Source: Plantago ovata
Taxonomy: Eukaryota > Streptophyta > Magnoliopsida > Lamiales > Plantaginaceae
NCBI GenBank assembly: GCA_028274465.1
Contig: CM051458.1
Location: 79,876,085 to 79,940,084, forward strand
Direction: 5' to 3'
Length of the DNA: 64,000 bases
A model generated the notes under the pieces. That model was not told the origin of the DNA, searched no databases, and was given only the letters and a program-made list of their open reading frames with translations. Positions 45,446 through 57,640 of this stretch are shown one piece after another. A program made the translations under genes and the position numbers. Numbering within the stretch: the stretch's first letter is position 1; each line of letters starts with the position of its first letter.

Positions 45446-45692
45446 CTACCTCCGTCCAGGAGCAGCTGCACCATTTTGCCATTTCGGGCGTCCGGTTAGA
45501 GTTGCACCATTTCATTTCTTTGTCATATTTGGATATATTAATAATAATTTTATTTCATCAACAAATTTGAGTGGACACAAATCACCAGTAAAGTAAAAGC
45601 AACCTCCACTATCAATATAACTCAATATTTAACTCTTCTCCTTATTTTCTGTGTCCAAAAGCAAATGGTGCAACTGCTCTGGGACGGATGAG
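45446..45692. mobile_element. Stowaway-like MITE upstream of CHIP
   Basis: 247 bp with inverted ends of about 30 bases (CTACCTCCGTCCAGGAGCAG and its imperfect inverse CTCATCCGTCCCAGAGCAG). It is flanked by TA at 45444-45445 and 45693-45694. It lies about 390 bases upstream of the CHIP ATG. Confidence 0.78.
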
Positions 45693-47277
45693 TATACCCA
45701 AAACATAAAAAGTACTTAAGGTAATAATAATGTTTCCTTTTACTACTCGATCGAATATGATTTTTCTTAGAGAATTAACACGAATGGACTGGGAACCATC
45801 GTTGGACTATGGGACTGGAGGTTCGGAGAAGAACTACTCAGACTGATGGTCCGGGTCGGATCCTTCACACCAACTCAAATTCTTCTTCCCATTTCAGTCA
45901 ACTCCTTCTTTCTTCGTACTTCAGACAACTTTCATATCTAGTATAATATGGGGGGTGTGATGTTTGTCCGGTCTGCCTTGAGGTGACTTTACTCAAAGGA
46001 TGTCGAGGTTACTTCCTTGTTAACAAAATATTGTAAGTGTGTGAATAACAAATATATCAAATGATATGGTATGTTTCCAAGAAGATTTCTTGTTATTGCC
46101 TTAGGGACAGGGTTCTTCCCACCATGAAGACCCAAAGTTGTACCTATGAAGTGAAATTTGGAGGCCCCCCCAATTATTCAGACCTGACTTCTCTTTCTTG
46201 GGATCAATGCAGACGTTGAAGAAACACATGGTCTGCTCAATGACTAGTTGCCAGTTTCCATACATGTGGTGGTTGGTAGGCTTGATCTTAAAAGATATGG
46301 GCTTGGCCCATATTCATGTAAGAAAATATGTCTTTTTTTTTATCCACTTATGTTGGGCGTTTAGTCATTAACAACACATCCGGACACGCATATCGTGGTC
46401 CTTTGTACTCTGATATTGAACCTCGGGTATCAAACCTTGAATGAATGTGACTCTCTATAGTCTCTTGTTTCTAAGTGCCTCCAGGCATGTACCGTGGACC
46501 ACGACTCCTAGAGCTTAGTGACGATTCTACGTATATCCTTTCATAGACTTAGGAGTTAGATGGTGTCAATGTCCGGAAGTGCCAATATCTCTAAAGGAGC
46601 GACCTACTTGGTTATTGGCTCTAATCCAGAGGTGCACTCACACGAATCCTAAGTGTTAAATGACCCAAGTCATCTTAGAACGCATGTTGGCGGACTAGGA
46701 AGAACTGGTCATATTTTAATATCATCATATGTCCGGATGTCCCCCTAGTTTCTTCCAAGTATCCTATTAGAAGATAGTTGAAAAACTATGGTTAGAGTTG
46801 TTGAATCAATCCGAGACGCTCAAATGCAACGAATAAAAACCATCTCGACGTGACGGTGTGGTTGTTGAAACAATTCGATATGTTGAATGCAACGAATAAA
46901 TACTTTGTCATAGTGCTGTGATCGGACGGGATAAGACTGACGTAACGTTGTGACCTAACGGTCTTTTGGCTGTTGTGGCTTTGTCGGACGGTCTTACTGA
47001 AAAAAAAAAGGTTTCCATTTAGGTTTCATCACTCAAGCCTTTATCAGTCTCCCTTCTCCCCACACCCCACCTTTTTGTAGTCGGTGAGTCTATGCTAACG
47101 AACTGTTGTAAAGTCGTAACGTTACGACTTTACACTTGTAAACACTTGTAATCATGATCTGGACGGTTGGAAATCATTTACAACCATCATCTATCATTTA
47201 CAACTTGATTATCTTGGTTGTAAATGGAATTTTCCGTTTACAACTGAGTTATCTTGGTTGTAAATCATAAATTCCGT
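45693..47277. other. Gene-free; unassigned repeat-like sequence
   Basis: No coding signal. The text resembles retrotransposon LTR sequence (46320-46700), but no partner lies in the window. A perfect 26-base palindrome lies at 47108-47133. Two copies of ATCTTGGTTGTAAAT lie near 47210 and 47252, next to the truncated LTR that starts at 47278. Confidence 0.45.
47108..47133. repeat. Perfect 26-bp palindrome
   Basis: GTAAAGTCGTAAC followed directly by its reverse complement GTTACGACTTTAC, with no loop. Confidence 0.9.
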
Positions 47278-47889
47278 GCTTATTCAGAGCTGACATCGAC
47301 GGGTCCACCAAGGATATGGGGCAACAAATGTGATGATAAAGTCCTGTAAGTACAAAGGACGAATGGCATCACTTCGACAACTGACCGGTTCCCATATACA
47401 CTTCGGTGTGGAGTATACATCGATGGGAGTGTCCGGTGGGTACTTCCATTGTTCGATAAAGCTTCTTCGAACAACTATGCGCAGTTATGGGAACGTTTCT
47501 CGATTGTCCAACAATGCCGTGGGATCGGCTCACACTTGCTCCAACAAGTATAACCTCCACGCATACTAGTCTTGTCTGGTTCATTCAGACCCCCACATCC
47601 GAGATGAACCTCGACTAGGGAGAGTTTGGGATAGATGATAACTCACATAGCTCCCACTATCTGTGTGATCGGTCATCTATCCGAGGGGACATGTTTAATA
47701 TCAATACAGACAGTAATAAAGGTATGACATGCTGCAGCCTGGTGTAATATAAATATGAAAGCGATACTCAATAGTAAAATGCAACAAACATATATTATAT
47801 TACGTTGACCTGTGTAATAGTACATATATGCCCTCTATAAGGGCACCATGCCCTTAGTAAGGACTGTCTCTAGGACATATACACTATCA
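47278..47889 (-). repeat. Truncated 3' LTR of copia element B
   Basis: Matches 55031-55653, starting GCTTATTCAGAGCTGAC and ending CACTATCA. The remaining 1.44 kb of the LTR is missing and unrelated sequence starts at 47277. Confidence 0.88.
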
Positions 47890-47903
47890 ATCTCCCACTT
47901 GGA

Positions 47904-50500
47904 CTAGAGCCAGTCACCTTTATGCCTAATGCCCAGATTAGCATAATGTCTTAAGTGGACTTCCACTGATAAGACCTTGGTGAAAGGATCTGCCACGTTG
48001 TCCGTGGTAGAGACACGTTCTATACTAACTTCTCCTCTATCTATAATCTCACGTATAACGTGATATTTTCTAAGTACATGTTTGTTCTTGTTTGTAGATC
48101 TAGGCTCCCTAGCTTGAGCGACGGCGCCCGTATTGTCACAATAAATCGTTATTGGACTGGGAGCAGGAACAACCCTCAATTCCTTCAAGAACTCTGAAAT
48201 CCAGACAGCTTCTTTCGATGCTTCTGATGCAGCAATGTACTCGTCTTCTGTGGATGATTCAGCAACCGTGGCTTGCTTAGAACTCTTCCAACAGACTGCT
48301 CCTCCGTTCAATTTGAATACGTATCCGGTCTGTGACTTAAAGTCATCAGGATCTGATTCAAATCCAGCGTCGACATACCCAGACATCTTTAATTCTGGTT
48401 CTCCACCAAACACCAAGAACATCTCTTTAGTCCGTCTAAGGTACTTAAGAATGTTCTTCACAGCAGTCCAGTGAGGTACTCTTGGATTCTGTTGGTGTCG
48501 ACAAGTGACACTAAGCGCATATGCCACTTCGGGCCTTGTGCAATTCATTGCATACATTATAGACCCTACTGCCGAAGCATAGGGAACACGACTCATTGCA
48601 TTTCTTTCTTCATCAGTTTTAGGACCATCCTTAACTGATAAGATAATCCCATGCCTAGCTGGGAGAAAGCCTCTCTTTGAGTCGTCCATCTTATAACGCT
48701 TTAGTATTTTGTCGATGTAGGTGGACTGTGTCATTCCTAACATCCTCTTGGATCTATCTCTAAAGATCTTGATCCCTAGGATGTAGTTCGCTTCACCCAA
48801 GTCCTTCATCGAGAAGGTATTTGATAACCAAACTTTAGTCTCTTCTAGCATAGAGACATTGTTTCCCATGATCAAAATGTCATCTACATAAATGATCAGG
48901 AAAACAACTCCTTTGTCACTGTGTCTCGCGTAGACACAGGGATCTTCCTTGCTTCTGATGAAGTCAAACGATTTGACAGCTTCATCAAAGCGGATATTCC
49001 AGCTCCTTGACGCTTGCTTTAGCCCATAGATGGATATTTGTAATTTGCATACAGCAGTTGGTCTGGTTTTACTAATAAAACCTTCCGGTTGTACGATATA
49101 GACCTCTTCCTCAAGGTTGCCATTGAGGAAGGCTGTCTTTACATCCATCTGCCAGATTTCATAATCATAGTAGGCAGCTATCGCAAGTAGAATTCGAATG
49201 GACTTCAATTTTGCTACCGGTGAAAAGGTTTCATCGTAATCGATGCCATACCTTTGCGTGTAGCCTTTCGCCACAAGCCTAGCTTTGTGCTTTTGTACCT
49301 TGCCATCGGCATCTGTCTTTCGTTTAAAGACTCATTTGCACCCAATTGGTCTAACCCCTTGGGGCAAGTCTACCAAGTTCCAAACTTCATTCTGGTACAT
49401 TGAATCCATTTCTAATTCCATGGCCTCTTGCCATTTGTCTGAGTCAATATCAATTATTGCCTCTTTGTAGGTCTCGGGATCTTCCCGATCTGATAAACCG
49501 ACATCAAGTTCACTGATGTCTTCTATCATAAGACTTTGCTTCTGAGGTCCTCTTAGGATCCTCTTCGACCTACGGAGCTCGACTTGTTCTAGTGCTTTTC
49601 TTTTCTGGCTTCGTGTAACACGAACATTATCAGTGGGTACTGATACACCCGGTCGCTGGGCGCGACCTTGTTCCCTTGCGGGAGGCTGTTCTTGTGCAAC
49701 TTGTTGCACAAGTTGGTTGAGAACGGGTTCTATTGGTGTGGTTTCAACTGTTGATCTAATCACAGGACTCCCACTGACTATGACATGCCTAGCAAGTGTC
49801 ATATCATCACCCTTGTCTGCTTCGAAAGCTCCCACTGAACTTGAGTCCAAATTAGAAGATTTAGAGACCTCATGTTCGCGCGTGTTCAAGTTTTGAATTT
49901 CTTCAAGTTCTATCATATCATCTAACCTCTCTTCTTTGAGGTATTCATCTTCTAAAAACTTCACGTTTCTAGATACGATCACCTTGTGATCTTCAGCATG
50001 ATATAATTCATAGCCTCTCGTCTGACGAGGATAGCCTATGAAATATACTTTGACACCCTTGGCATCGAACTTATCAGTGAGCATCAGCTTGACCATCGCA
50101 GGACAGCCCCAAGGTCTAAGATAGCCTAGTGAAGGCTTCTTTCCCTTCCATAACTCATAAGGAGTTTTCTCCACTGATTTAGATGGTACACGGTTCAGAA
50201 TGTAGATTGCAGTTTGTAGTGCATATCCCCACAGATACTTTGGAAGAGTCGAGAATCCAATCATTGATCTTACCATGTCTAACAGGGTTCGATTCCTCCT
50301 CTCAGACACACCATTTAACTGTGGTGTTCTAGGATGAGTCCATTGCGATTGAATCCCATTTTCCTTCAAGTAATCGATAAATTCTTCGCTAAGGTATTCA
50401 CCTCCTCGATGTGATCGAAGAGTGACTATCCTTAGGTTCAATTCATTCTCGACCTCGTTCCTAAACTCCTTGAATTTCCCAAAGGTCTCGGATTATTCTT
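47904..50500 (-). pseudogene. copia B pol (integrase, RT, RNase H)
   Basis: The integrase C-terminal half (49332-50441: [43 protein letters not shown]) is followed by reverse transcriptase (DVKTAFLNG, YGLKQAS, IIYVDDILIMG with the catalytic YVDD) and RNase H (GYVDAGFESD, ATVAESSTEDEY, YCDNTGA). A 456-residue open frame (47904-49274) covers RT and RNase H. The frame is broken between gag and integrase and between integrase and RT. Confidence 0.85.
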
Positions 50501-50638
50501 CATAAGATAAATATATCCATACCTTGAGAAATCGTCAGTAAAGGTAACGAAGTAAGGATAACCGCCACGCGCATGGACTTTAAACGGTCCACATACATCG
50601 GTATGTATGAGCTCTAAGCAGCGAGTGGCACGAACACC

Positions 50639-52041
50639 TTATCCAACAAAAGGTTTATTCGTCATCTTACCCTTAACACAAGATTCACATGTTCGATATG
50701 ATTCAAAATCAAATGGTTCTAAGTAGTCCAACTTCCTTAGTCTTTGAATCTGTGTTTCATTGATATGGCCTAGCCGACAATGCCACAGATAAGATGGATT
50801 ATTCTTCTTACTCGAAGACGGTTGTTTGTTATGTATTTGAAATAAAGGTAGACTACTTTGCAAAATATATAAACCATTCACCAAGCGAGCTTTTCCATAA
50901 TACTGATCATTTAATGAAAAATAACAAATATTATTCGCAAATCGAAAGGAAAAAACCATATTGTCTAACAATGGAATGGAAATAATATTTCTGACAATGG
51001 ATGGAACAAAATAAACATTATCAAGTTCTAAACATTGTCCCGAAGGTAAATCTATCTTGTTGCGTCCAACGCGTTTGGCTTCAACTGGATTGTCGTTCCC
51101 AACATGCAAGTCGATTTCACCTTGCTTGACTAGCCTGTGATCAATTAGCCCCTGCACATTATTACAAATGTGTGAGCCACAGGCTGTATCTAATACCCAA
51201 CCATTGGAGTCAAAAGTAGTCATGTTCATTTCAATAACAAACATACCTGAGCCAGAAGCCGATGACTTCTTAGCTTGATCTGCCCTAAGCTTAGGGCAAT
51301 CTTTCTTCCAGTGGCCCTTGAGCTTGCAATAGAGATAAATCTCGATCCTAAGTCGAAATTCAGCCATCCTACGATAGCGCCCATTCTTGCCACCCATCTT
51401 CCTTTTGGGTCTACGATTGACCCTTGGGAATCTGTTGGCAATGGGTCTCTCAGCAATCAACTCTGTTGCTATCCCAACATTGGGATTGTGAATAGATTGC
51501 AACAATCTTTGCACGATCAAGATAATGGAAGCCTTAGCTTCTAGCTCTAAGCCATATCCAACAAGTTGTAAGAGAAAGTCAACCAACGACTTAACTTGTT
51601 CAGGCGACAGCTCTTCTGTCCCAAGCCTTTTGATAAGCATGATCTTGATAGCTTCGAACCCTTCACACATCCTTGGAGCATCCAAGAATGAGGAGAGATA
51701 TTTCACAATCTCATATGGTTCCTTGTCTCGACATGGTCCAACCATATTGTCAGACATAGCATTCAGCAACAAGTTCTTACAAACTCGGCCTTTTCCACTT
51801 CCAATTCATAATAGCAATCATAGGTTGCCGTAGTGAATTCAGTGGGAGGTGGAGGGATAGGTTCGTCCAAGACGTACTCAACCTCATTGTACCATAGCAC
51901 CTTTCGTACCTCATGGATCCAATCCACGTAGTTTGGTCTTGTTAGCTTTTGCAACTCCAAGTTGGCAACAAGCTCGGAGGACGGTACAACCATTTCTAAT
52001 ATCCTAAGGAGAAATAATATAGAACGAAAATAATAAATCAA
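50639..52041 (-). pseudogene. copia B gag and GAG-pre-integrase
   Basis: The N-terminus has the UBN2-type gag phrase KLTRPNYVDWIHEVRKVL near 51960. It continues with a capsid-like helical region, a knuckle region (CKLKGHWKKDC), the protease active site near DTACGSHIC, and ends in GAG-pre-integrase (LWHCRLGHINE … CESCVKGKM). It is broken at least once near the front. Confidence 0.8.
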
Positions 52042-53590
52042 CTATTGAAATATTATTTCTAAATACACAGTCAACATAACTAAACAACAAGAACCTTTAG
52101 CTGTTTAGCTCCCACTATTTTCACATATGCTTGCCCCCACAACAAACATACGGGTAATGTCCAACAAGTTACCGTAGTGGCCAAAATCCAAATCCATACT
52201 ATGCTATACTCCAACGGGGGCTGGTCGCATAGCATAATATGACCGGTAGGACTAGTAAGACTATCCAATTGCGTCACACAACTCTTGGTTGTTAAATCTA
52301 ATTTAACTCGATGCCCTACATATTGTACCTATCGAGGTCGCTAGATACAATATGTAGTAAGTCATAACCATAGGCTTACTCTAATCTGACGATTACTGCG
52401 AGTCTGTAAGACGAGGTCGCAAATACAAGAAAACGCAATGAAAGTTCAAAATTAAAGCACCCTATGGAAAGCATCTCAGAAATACATACATATATATATT
52501 TCTGTATTTATATTGGTTGGGGCTTGTAGCTTGAGGGTTGTTATCAGTCATCTACAAACAAATAAGGGCGCCGCCTACCCATCATGCATGAACGGTCTAC
52601 ACGTAATGGATGTCGCCTATCCATTCTAGTTCTAAACGCGGTCAAGCACATAATAGGTGCCGCCTACCCATACATAAATATGCGGTCCGACATATAAGAG
52701 GGCGCCGCCTACCCTCGCATGCATAGCGGTCGAACGGAATGTAAAATACATGGTATTTAAACATGTATTGTCAAACAATAGCATATAGAGCATATGAAAC
52801 AAGTAGTAGCCTATGTGGATGACAAATGACTTCATAATTTCATTATGAAAATTATAATCCCATACTTATAATCTCTATGAAATAATTGAAAATGTGGACT
52901 AGATTGAATAATCGAAAATTCTATTGACCAAGTAGCAATTTTCGAAAACTCGAAGGACTTAATTGTAATTTTAAAAACCTTGGAGGTGTTAAATCTAAAA
53001 TTCAAAAGTAGAAGGACTAATTTGTAATAAACAATAAATTGATAAATTACAAATAAGCCCTTTAACTTTATACTAATTAAATTTTAACCCCTCTAGTTTA
53101 AAACAATTACAATTAAATCATATTTATATTTCAAATATAAAATTAAATCATCAAAACTTTCAAAATTCGATTTTGGGTCCAACCCGAAAATATATATATT
53201 TTTTTTTTTGAAAACGTGGGACTCCCCCTGGTGCCCGCGGCCCCGGGCGACCGGCGCCCCCGGCACGCGGGCACCGGTGCCTCGGGTGCAGGAGCCGGGC
53301 GCCTGCGTCCGCAGGCTCGTGACGCAGGTACCCGGGTGCCCGCGGTACACGGGCGCTAGGCGCCCGTGCCGCGGGCGGCCGGTAGCCGCCTGCGTCGCGC
53401 AGGTCGCCCGGTCTGAAAAATATATATTTTTTATAATTTTTTTTTTTGAAAAATATAAATTCTAAATTTATATAAAAACAAAACTTTTGAAGATCGAATT
53501 TATCATAGAATCAATTGCATCCACATATCTACAAAATCATACAATATATATACGTATATACGTAATCAATTAACCTCGCTCTGATACCAC
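52042..53590 (-). other. 1.5-kb leader of copia element B
   Basis: Non-coding leader between primer site and gag. It carries a four-unit tandem repeat (52560-52736), an AT-rich part, and a strongly GC-rich block (53217-53415) full of GGCGCCCG and GGGCACC inverted motifs. Confidence 0.7.
52560..52736. repeat. Four-unit minisatellite in the copia B leader
   Basis: Units of about 44-46 bases begin near 52563, 52608, 52653 and 52697. Each contains a variant of GGCGCCGCCTACCCAT and, some 15 bases on, GCGGTC or ACGGTC. Confidence 0.8.
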
Positions 53591-55653
53591 TGTAAGAAAA
53601 TAGGGTCAGAGTTACCCCTAGGGTACGCAGCGGAATTTCAAAAAATTTCTTAACATACAGGTTAATTGATTATGCATATGTCGTATATATATTAACACGT
53701 CAATTAGAAGACTAACCTTACTTCCAAAGCAGCTTCCAAGTATTCGTAATATTCCGGTGTATCTTCTCCTTCGTCGAAGATATCTACAATGCTCTGTATA
53801 TCTGCAAGACAATAAGAGTTAGTTTCCAGCTCCTAGAACCTCAACCTTGGTATGCACGGATGAATAGCCTATCGGAAGAATGCTAGGATATTCTTTGTGT
53901 GACCAATAAGACGGGGCGGCGATTCCTCCGGTAAGATGGCGCGCGCGGGTGACTGTGGAGGAGTGGAGAGTTTTATTTTCTCTAAGAAAACTGGGTAGAA
54001 TGTCTGTGAAAGTCTATGTCAAAAACTCTCTAATAGTCTACTATATATAGTAGTCAATAGAAGCCTAAAGCATAAGCAATTAGACTTCGTAAAGGAATAA
54101 GAATCTAATTCTTATCGCACAAGGAAACCAATATCAAGTCTAGATTCATTCCGAATCAAATCAAAACTCAAACAGGAAAATCTAACTTATCCCTTGGACT
54201 TCTAATAGAGGAAGGAGTCGAACTCCTTCCCCTTATCCATCATGCGCGCGCGCGCCTCCTAGGGACATTAGGTGGGTCCCAATTTTGGGACCCACTTATA
54301 GTTCTATGGCAATTCAAACTCCAAGTAGATTTTGCCCAAGTGCATATGTTAATTCTAAATTAACATATCCTTTCTAATCAAACCTCCATTATATTTCCAA
54401 AATATAATCTTTAATTGTATTTACATAAAATACAATTAATTAGCCAATTCAGTTAATAATTCCAAATCATTAATTGAGCCACCAATTATTATAATTAATT
54501 CCAAATCAATTATAATCCATCAATCACAATTAATTCCAAATTAATTGCGATTCCATCTTCAAGGATATTCTGATAGGCTGAATCACCACATAGTGTGACC
54601 CATAGGGCCTCATCGTATTAAGCAAGTCCTAGACTAGGCAACATGGAATTCCTAGACGGTTCCATTTGCAATATTAATACGTGAGAACGTTTGAGAGTTT
54701 TCTCAAAGCTAACCCTTTCGTTGCGAAGCCTGTTGCGCTCAACGCGACGATGGTAACGTTCCTTCATCTGACTTGCTCGAATGTATCTAGGATCGATGAA
54801 GTGTCTATCCCAATAATACATTCATGGGCGTCTCAGGGAGTTGCTTGGTTAAGATATACTTATGACCATCATAATATATCATTTGCACTGGCCAGTGACT
54901 TTACCAACACAACTATGCAGACTATGAGAAGTGCTTTCCTGTGCTACACTTGAGAGATGAATCATTCACATAATCACTTATCACCCCCATTTGTATTTAG
55001 CCATAATCCTGGATCGTGTCTTAGGTCAGCTGCTTATTCAGAGCTGACATCGACGGGTCCACCAAGGATATGGGGCAACAAATGTGATGATAAATTCTTG
55101 TAAGTACAAAGGACGAATGACATCACTTCGACAACTGACCGGTTCCCATAGACACTTCGGTGTAGAGTATACATCGATGGGAGTGTCCGGTGGGTACTTC
55201 CATTGTTCGATAAAGCTTCTTCGAACAACTATGCGCAGTTATGGGAACGTTTCTCGATTGTCCAACAATCCGTTCCGTGGCCGTGGGATCGGCTCACACT
55301 TGCTCCAACAAGTATAACCTCCACGCATACTAGTCTTGTCTGGTTCATTCAGACCTCCACATCCGAGATGAACCTCGACTAGGGAGAGTTTGGGATAGAT
55401 GATAACTCACATAGCTCCCACAATCTGTGTGATCGGTCATTTATCCGAGGGGACATGTTTAATATCAATACAGACAGTAATAAAGATATGACATGCTGCA
55501 GCCTGGTGTAATATAAATATGAAAGCGATACTCAATAGTAAAATGCAACAAACATATATTATATTACGTTGAACTGTGTAATAGTACATATATGCTCTCT
55601 ATAAGGGCATCATGCCCTTAGTAAGGACTGTCTCTAGGACATATACACTATCA
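53591..55653 (-). repeat. 5' LTR of copia element B (2063 bp)
   Basis: TG…CA ends on the plus strand (TGTAAGAAAATAGGG … ACACTATCA). It is long for a copia LTR. It includes a CGCGCGCG run near 54245. Confidence 0.85.
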
Positions 55654-57380
55654 ATTTTATCTCGTCTCCGAAATCGAAATATCGATTGGAATTGCAGTTT
55701 CGGAGGTCTTCTACCCCGTATCGGCCCTATGTCTTTTTCGCCGATTAGAATTGCAGTTTTCGGATCTTTATTCTACAGGTAAGTGATCATATATATATTT
55801 TTTCAATTTAAAAAAATGTGTATTAAGTATTAATTTGAAAAGTATGATCAACTCATGTATGACTTTATTTCATGAATGCAAACATTTATTTTGAATATAT
55901 CAGGGTTTCTTTACTTATCATTTGTTGTGCATTCAGTGGTTATACCATTAAACCTATTGTCTTGTTGTGGCTGAGTGTTGATGTAGACAAAAAAAATTAA
56001 GAAAAAGGTTGTTAATAATGATGAAATACAACAAAAAGTAATCATGAGATTCATTCAAATGAGTCTTTTAAGCAAACTCTAAGGAACTTTTGAGTGCATT
56101 TCAATTTAGTACATGGATTACAGATTCTGTAACATGGATTACTGATTCTGTAACATGGATTACTGAATCTTTTTCTTGATGTGAAATTATTAAAAGTTCT
56201 TTCTCATCCAATTCACAAACTAGGCGCAGTGGCACACTTCCAAAATTCTGGTTAACAGGATAAGGTCTTTTATGAATAAGATCATTTATATCCTCGCTTT
56301 GCCTCTTCAAAAAAAATTTGGGCAACTTGTTCATAAACTTGTTTATATTTTACAGCAAGTTTGGGGGATTGGTATAACTGAGAATTTAACTGATTCTGTT
56401 GAAAGGTCAAAGAACATTATGCACAACATTTGAACTACTTCTTTAAACTGTTTTTTTAACTGGACCTTTCAAAATTTGAACTATCATTTTCCTTTATTGA
56501 CTCAGCTGATCTTATCTCAATCCTTGGGGAAGTGGAGATGTGAGTTTGACCTTTGGAAACTGTAATGCTTTAAATGAAAGGCTATGAATGCTTGCATATA
56601 CTGCATTGAGACTGTTTAGTGGGTAGATATGTGTCTATATATATCACTACTTGTTATGTGATTTTTGTGTGTGCAAAAAAGTTTATTCCATTAACCTCTC
56701 TGCAACCTTCTTCCACCAGAAAGTATGACCTACTACAATACTGGTGCTCACATTTCACCTTCAGATGGCAGTGGCTTGGATAGAATGATACTCTCTCGTT
56801 TGCTAAGTATCATTCCCAAACTCACGGTTCATCCAGTTCCAAAACCCTTTTTTTTGCCAAAACCTAGAGGTCGACCTAAACCCAAAAGAGTGAATCATTG
56901 GCTTTCCTTGGAAATTTTCTTTCTTCATAAAAAGGGAGAGAAGATTGTCCAAGAATATGGTAGCATGGCGTAATGATTCTACAGAATATGCTAGCAAGGC
57001 GTAATGCCTCCTAGCCGTTCTGCTTCTGCATCTTCTTCGTTGCTACTCTCCCTCCTTCATTAACGGGGATGCAGTAGTTAGATTGTGTCCAAGGCGGTGC
57101 ATCAAAGCTCGTCTGCCACAGGCCCCCCATACCCTGAACAAGTCAATTAGCTTGTTTCTCAGGGACGTGGGTGGATGCTTCCTTCCTTGGAGAACGGAGA
57201 TAGAAACAGAGTAGAGATCAAAGGCATAGCCGAGATTGTCATATCAAATGGAGAGATATGCACAACGAGTTTTACTTTCTGTTCTTGTGTTCGACTTAGA
57301 TAAAGATCTTTGTAACATTTAGTATGCGAATGTGATATCAACATTGTAATCTATTTTTTCTGTGAATTAATAAAGATGTG
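55654..57380 (+). CDS. Possible small two-exon gene with AT-hook-like motif
   Basis: Inferred gene. A first non-coding exon ends at 55778 (CTACAG|GTAAGTG). A pyrimidine-rich tract and CCACCAG acceptor precede 56720. ATG 56725 opens an 82-residue frame to 56973, and AATAAA lies at 57369-57374. The protein holds FFLPKPRGRPKPKR at about residues 42-55. KPRGRPKPKR fits an AT-hook (RGRP core with basic flanks), a motif that binds the minor groove of AT-rich DNA. No other domain is seen. The copia B LTR abuts the 5' end, so the promoter may have been displaced. It could also be a non-coding transcript or chance. Confidence 0.35.
56055..56290 (+). repeat. Direct repeat, copy 1
   Basis: About 230 bases related to 57427-57640 (shared AGTTCTTTCTCATCCAATTC and AAAATTCTGGTTAACAGGA). 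It includes three short tandem copies of ACATGGATTACTGATTCTGT. Confidence 0.8.
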
Positions 57381-57426
57381 TTGAATGTTGAATATTATGT
57401 TCTTCATTTTAATTGGCCTTATGTGG

Positions 57427-57640
57427 ATTTCAAATGTGACTTTTAAGCAAACTGTAAGCAACTTTTGGTTGCATTTCAATTTAGTACATGGATATGTAAC
57501 ATGGATTACTGAATCTGTTTACTGTTGTGAAGTTGTTAAAAGTTCTTTCTCATCCAATTCACAAACTAGGCACAGTGGCACACTTCTAAAATTCTGGTTA
57601 ACAGGAAAAGATCTTTTATGAGTAAGATCATATATCCGTT
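57427..57640 (+). repeat. Direct repeat, copy 2
   Basis: Partner of 56055-56290 at roughly 85-90% identity by eye, with a single copy of the internal unit. The pair brackets the possible small gene. Confidence 0.8.

Larger units (their letters stand above)
47278..55653 (-). mobile_element. Ty1/copia retrotransposon (element B), 3' LTR truncated
   Basis: A minus-strand copia element with a 2063-bp 5' LTR (53591-55653), a tRNA-Met primer site (TGGTATCAGAGC, minus strand of 53578-53589), a 1.5-kb leader, gag (50639-52041), pol (47904-50500), a polypurine tract near 47892-47902, and a partial 3' LTR (47278-47889). The shared LTR parts differ at about 12 of 612 positions plus one 10-base indel (about 2%), roughly 0.8 million years at 1.3e-8. 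The coding region has about three breaks. The 3' LTR is cut at 47278, so no target duplication can be checked. Confidence 0.9.

Noticed and set aside
47280-47584. ORFs present at both 47.3 kb and 55.1 kb, as a duplicated gene
   Set aside because: They lie in the two LTRs of copia B.
52560-52736. CRISPR-like array
   Set aside because: Four diverged tandem units in a plant retroelement leader. There are no constant repeats with unique spacers, and the host is eukaryotic.
53208-53465. Overlapping ORFs in the GC-rich block on both strands
   Set aside because: High GC removes stop codons. Pro/Gly/Arg-rich translations without pattern.
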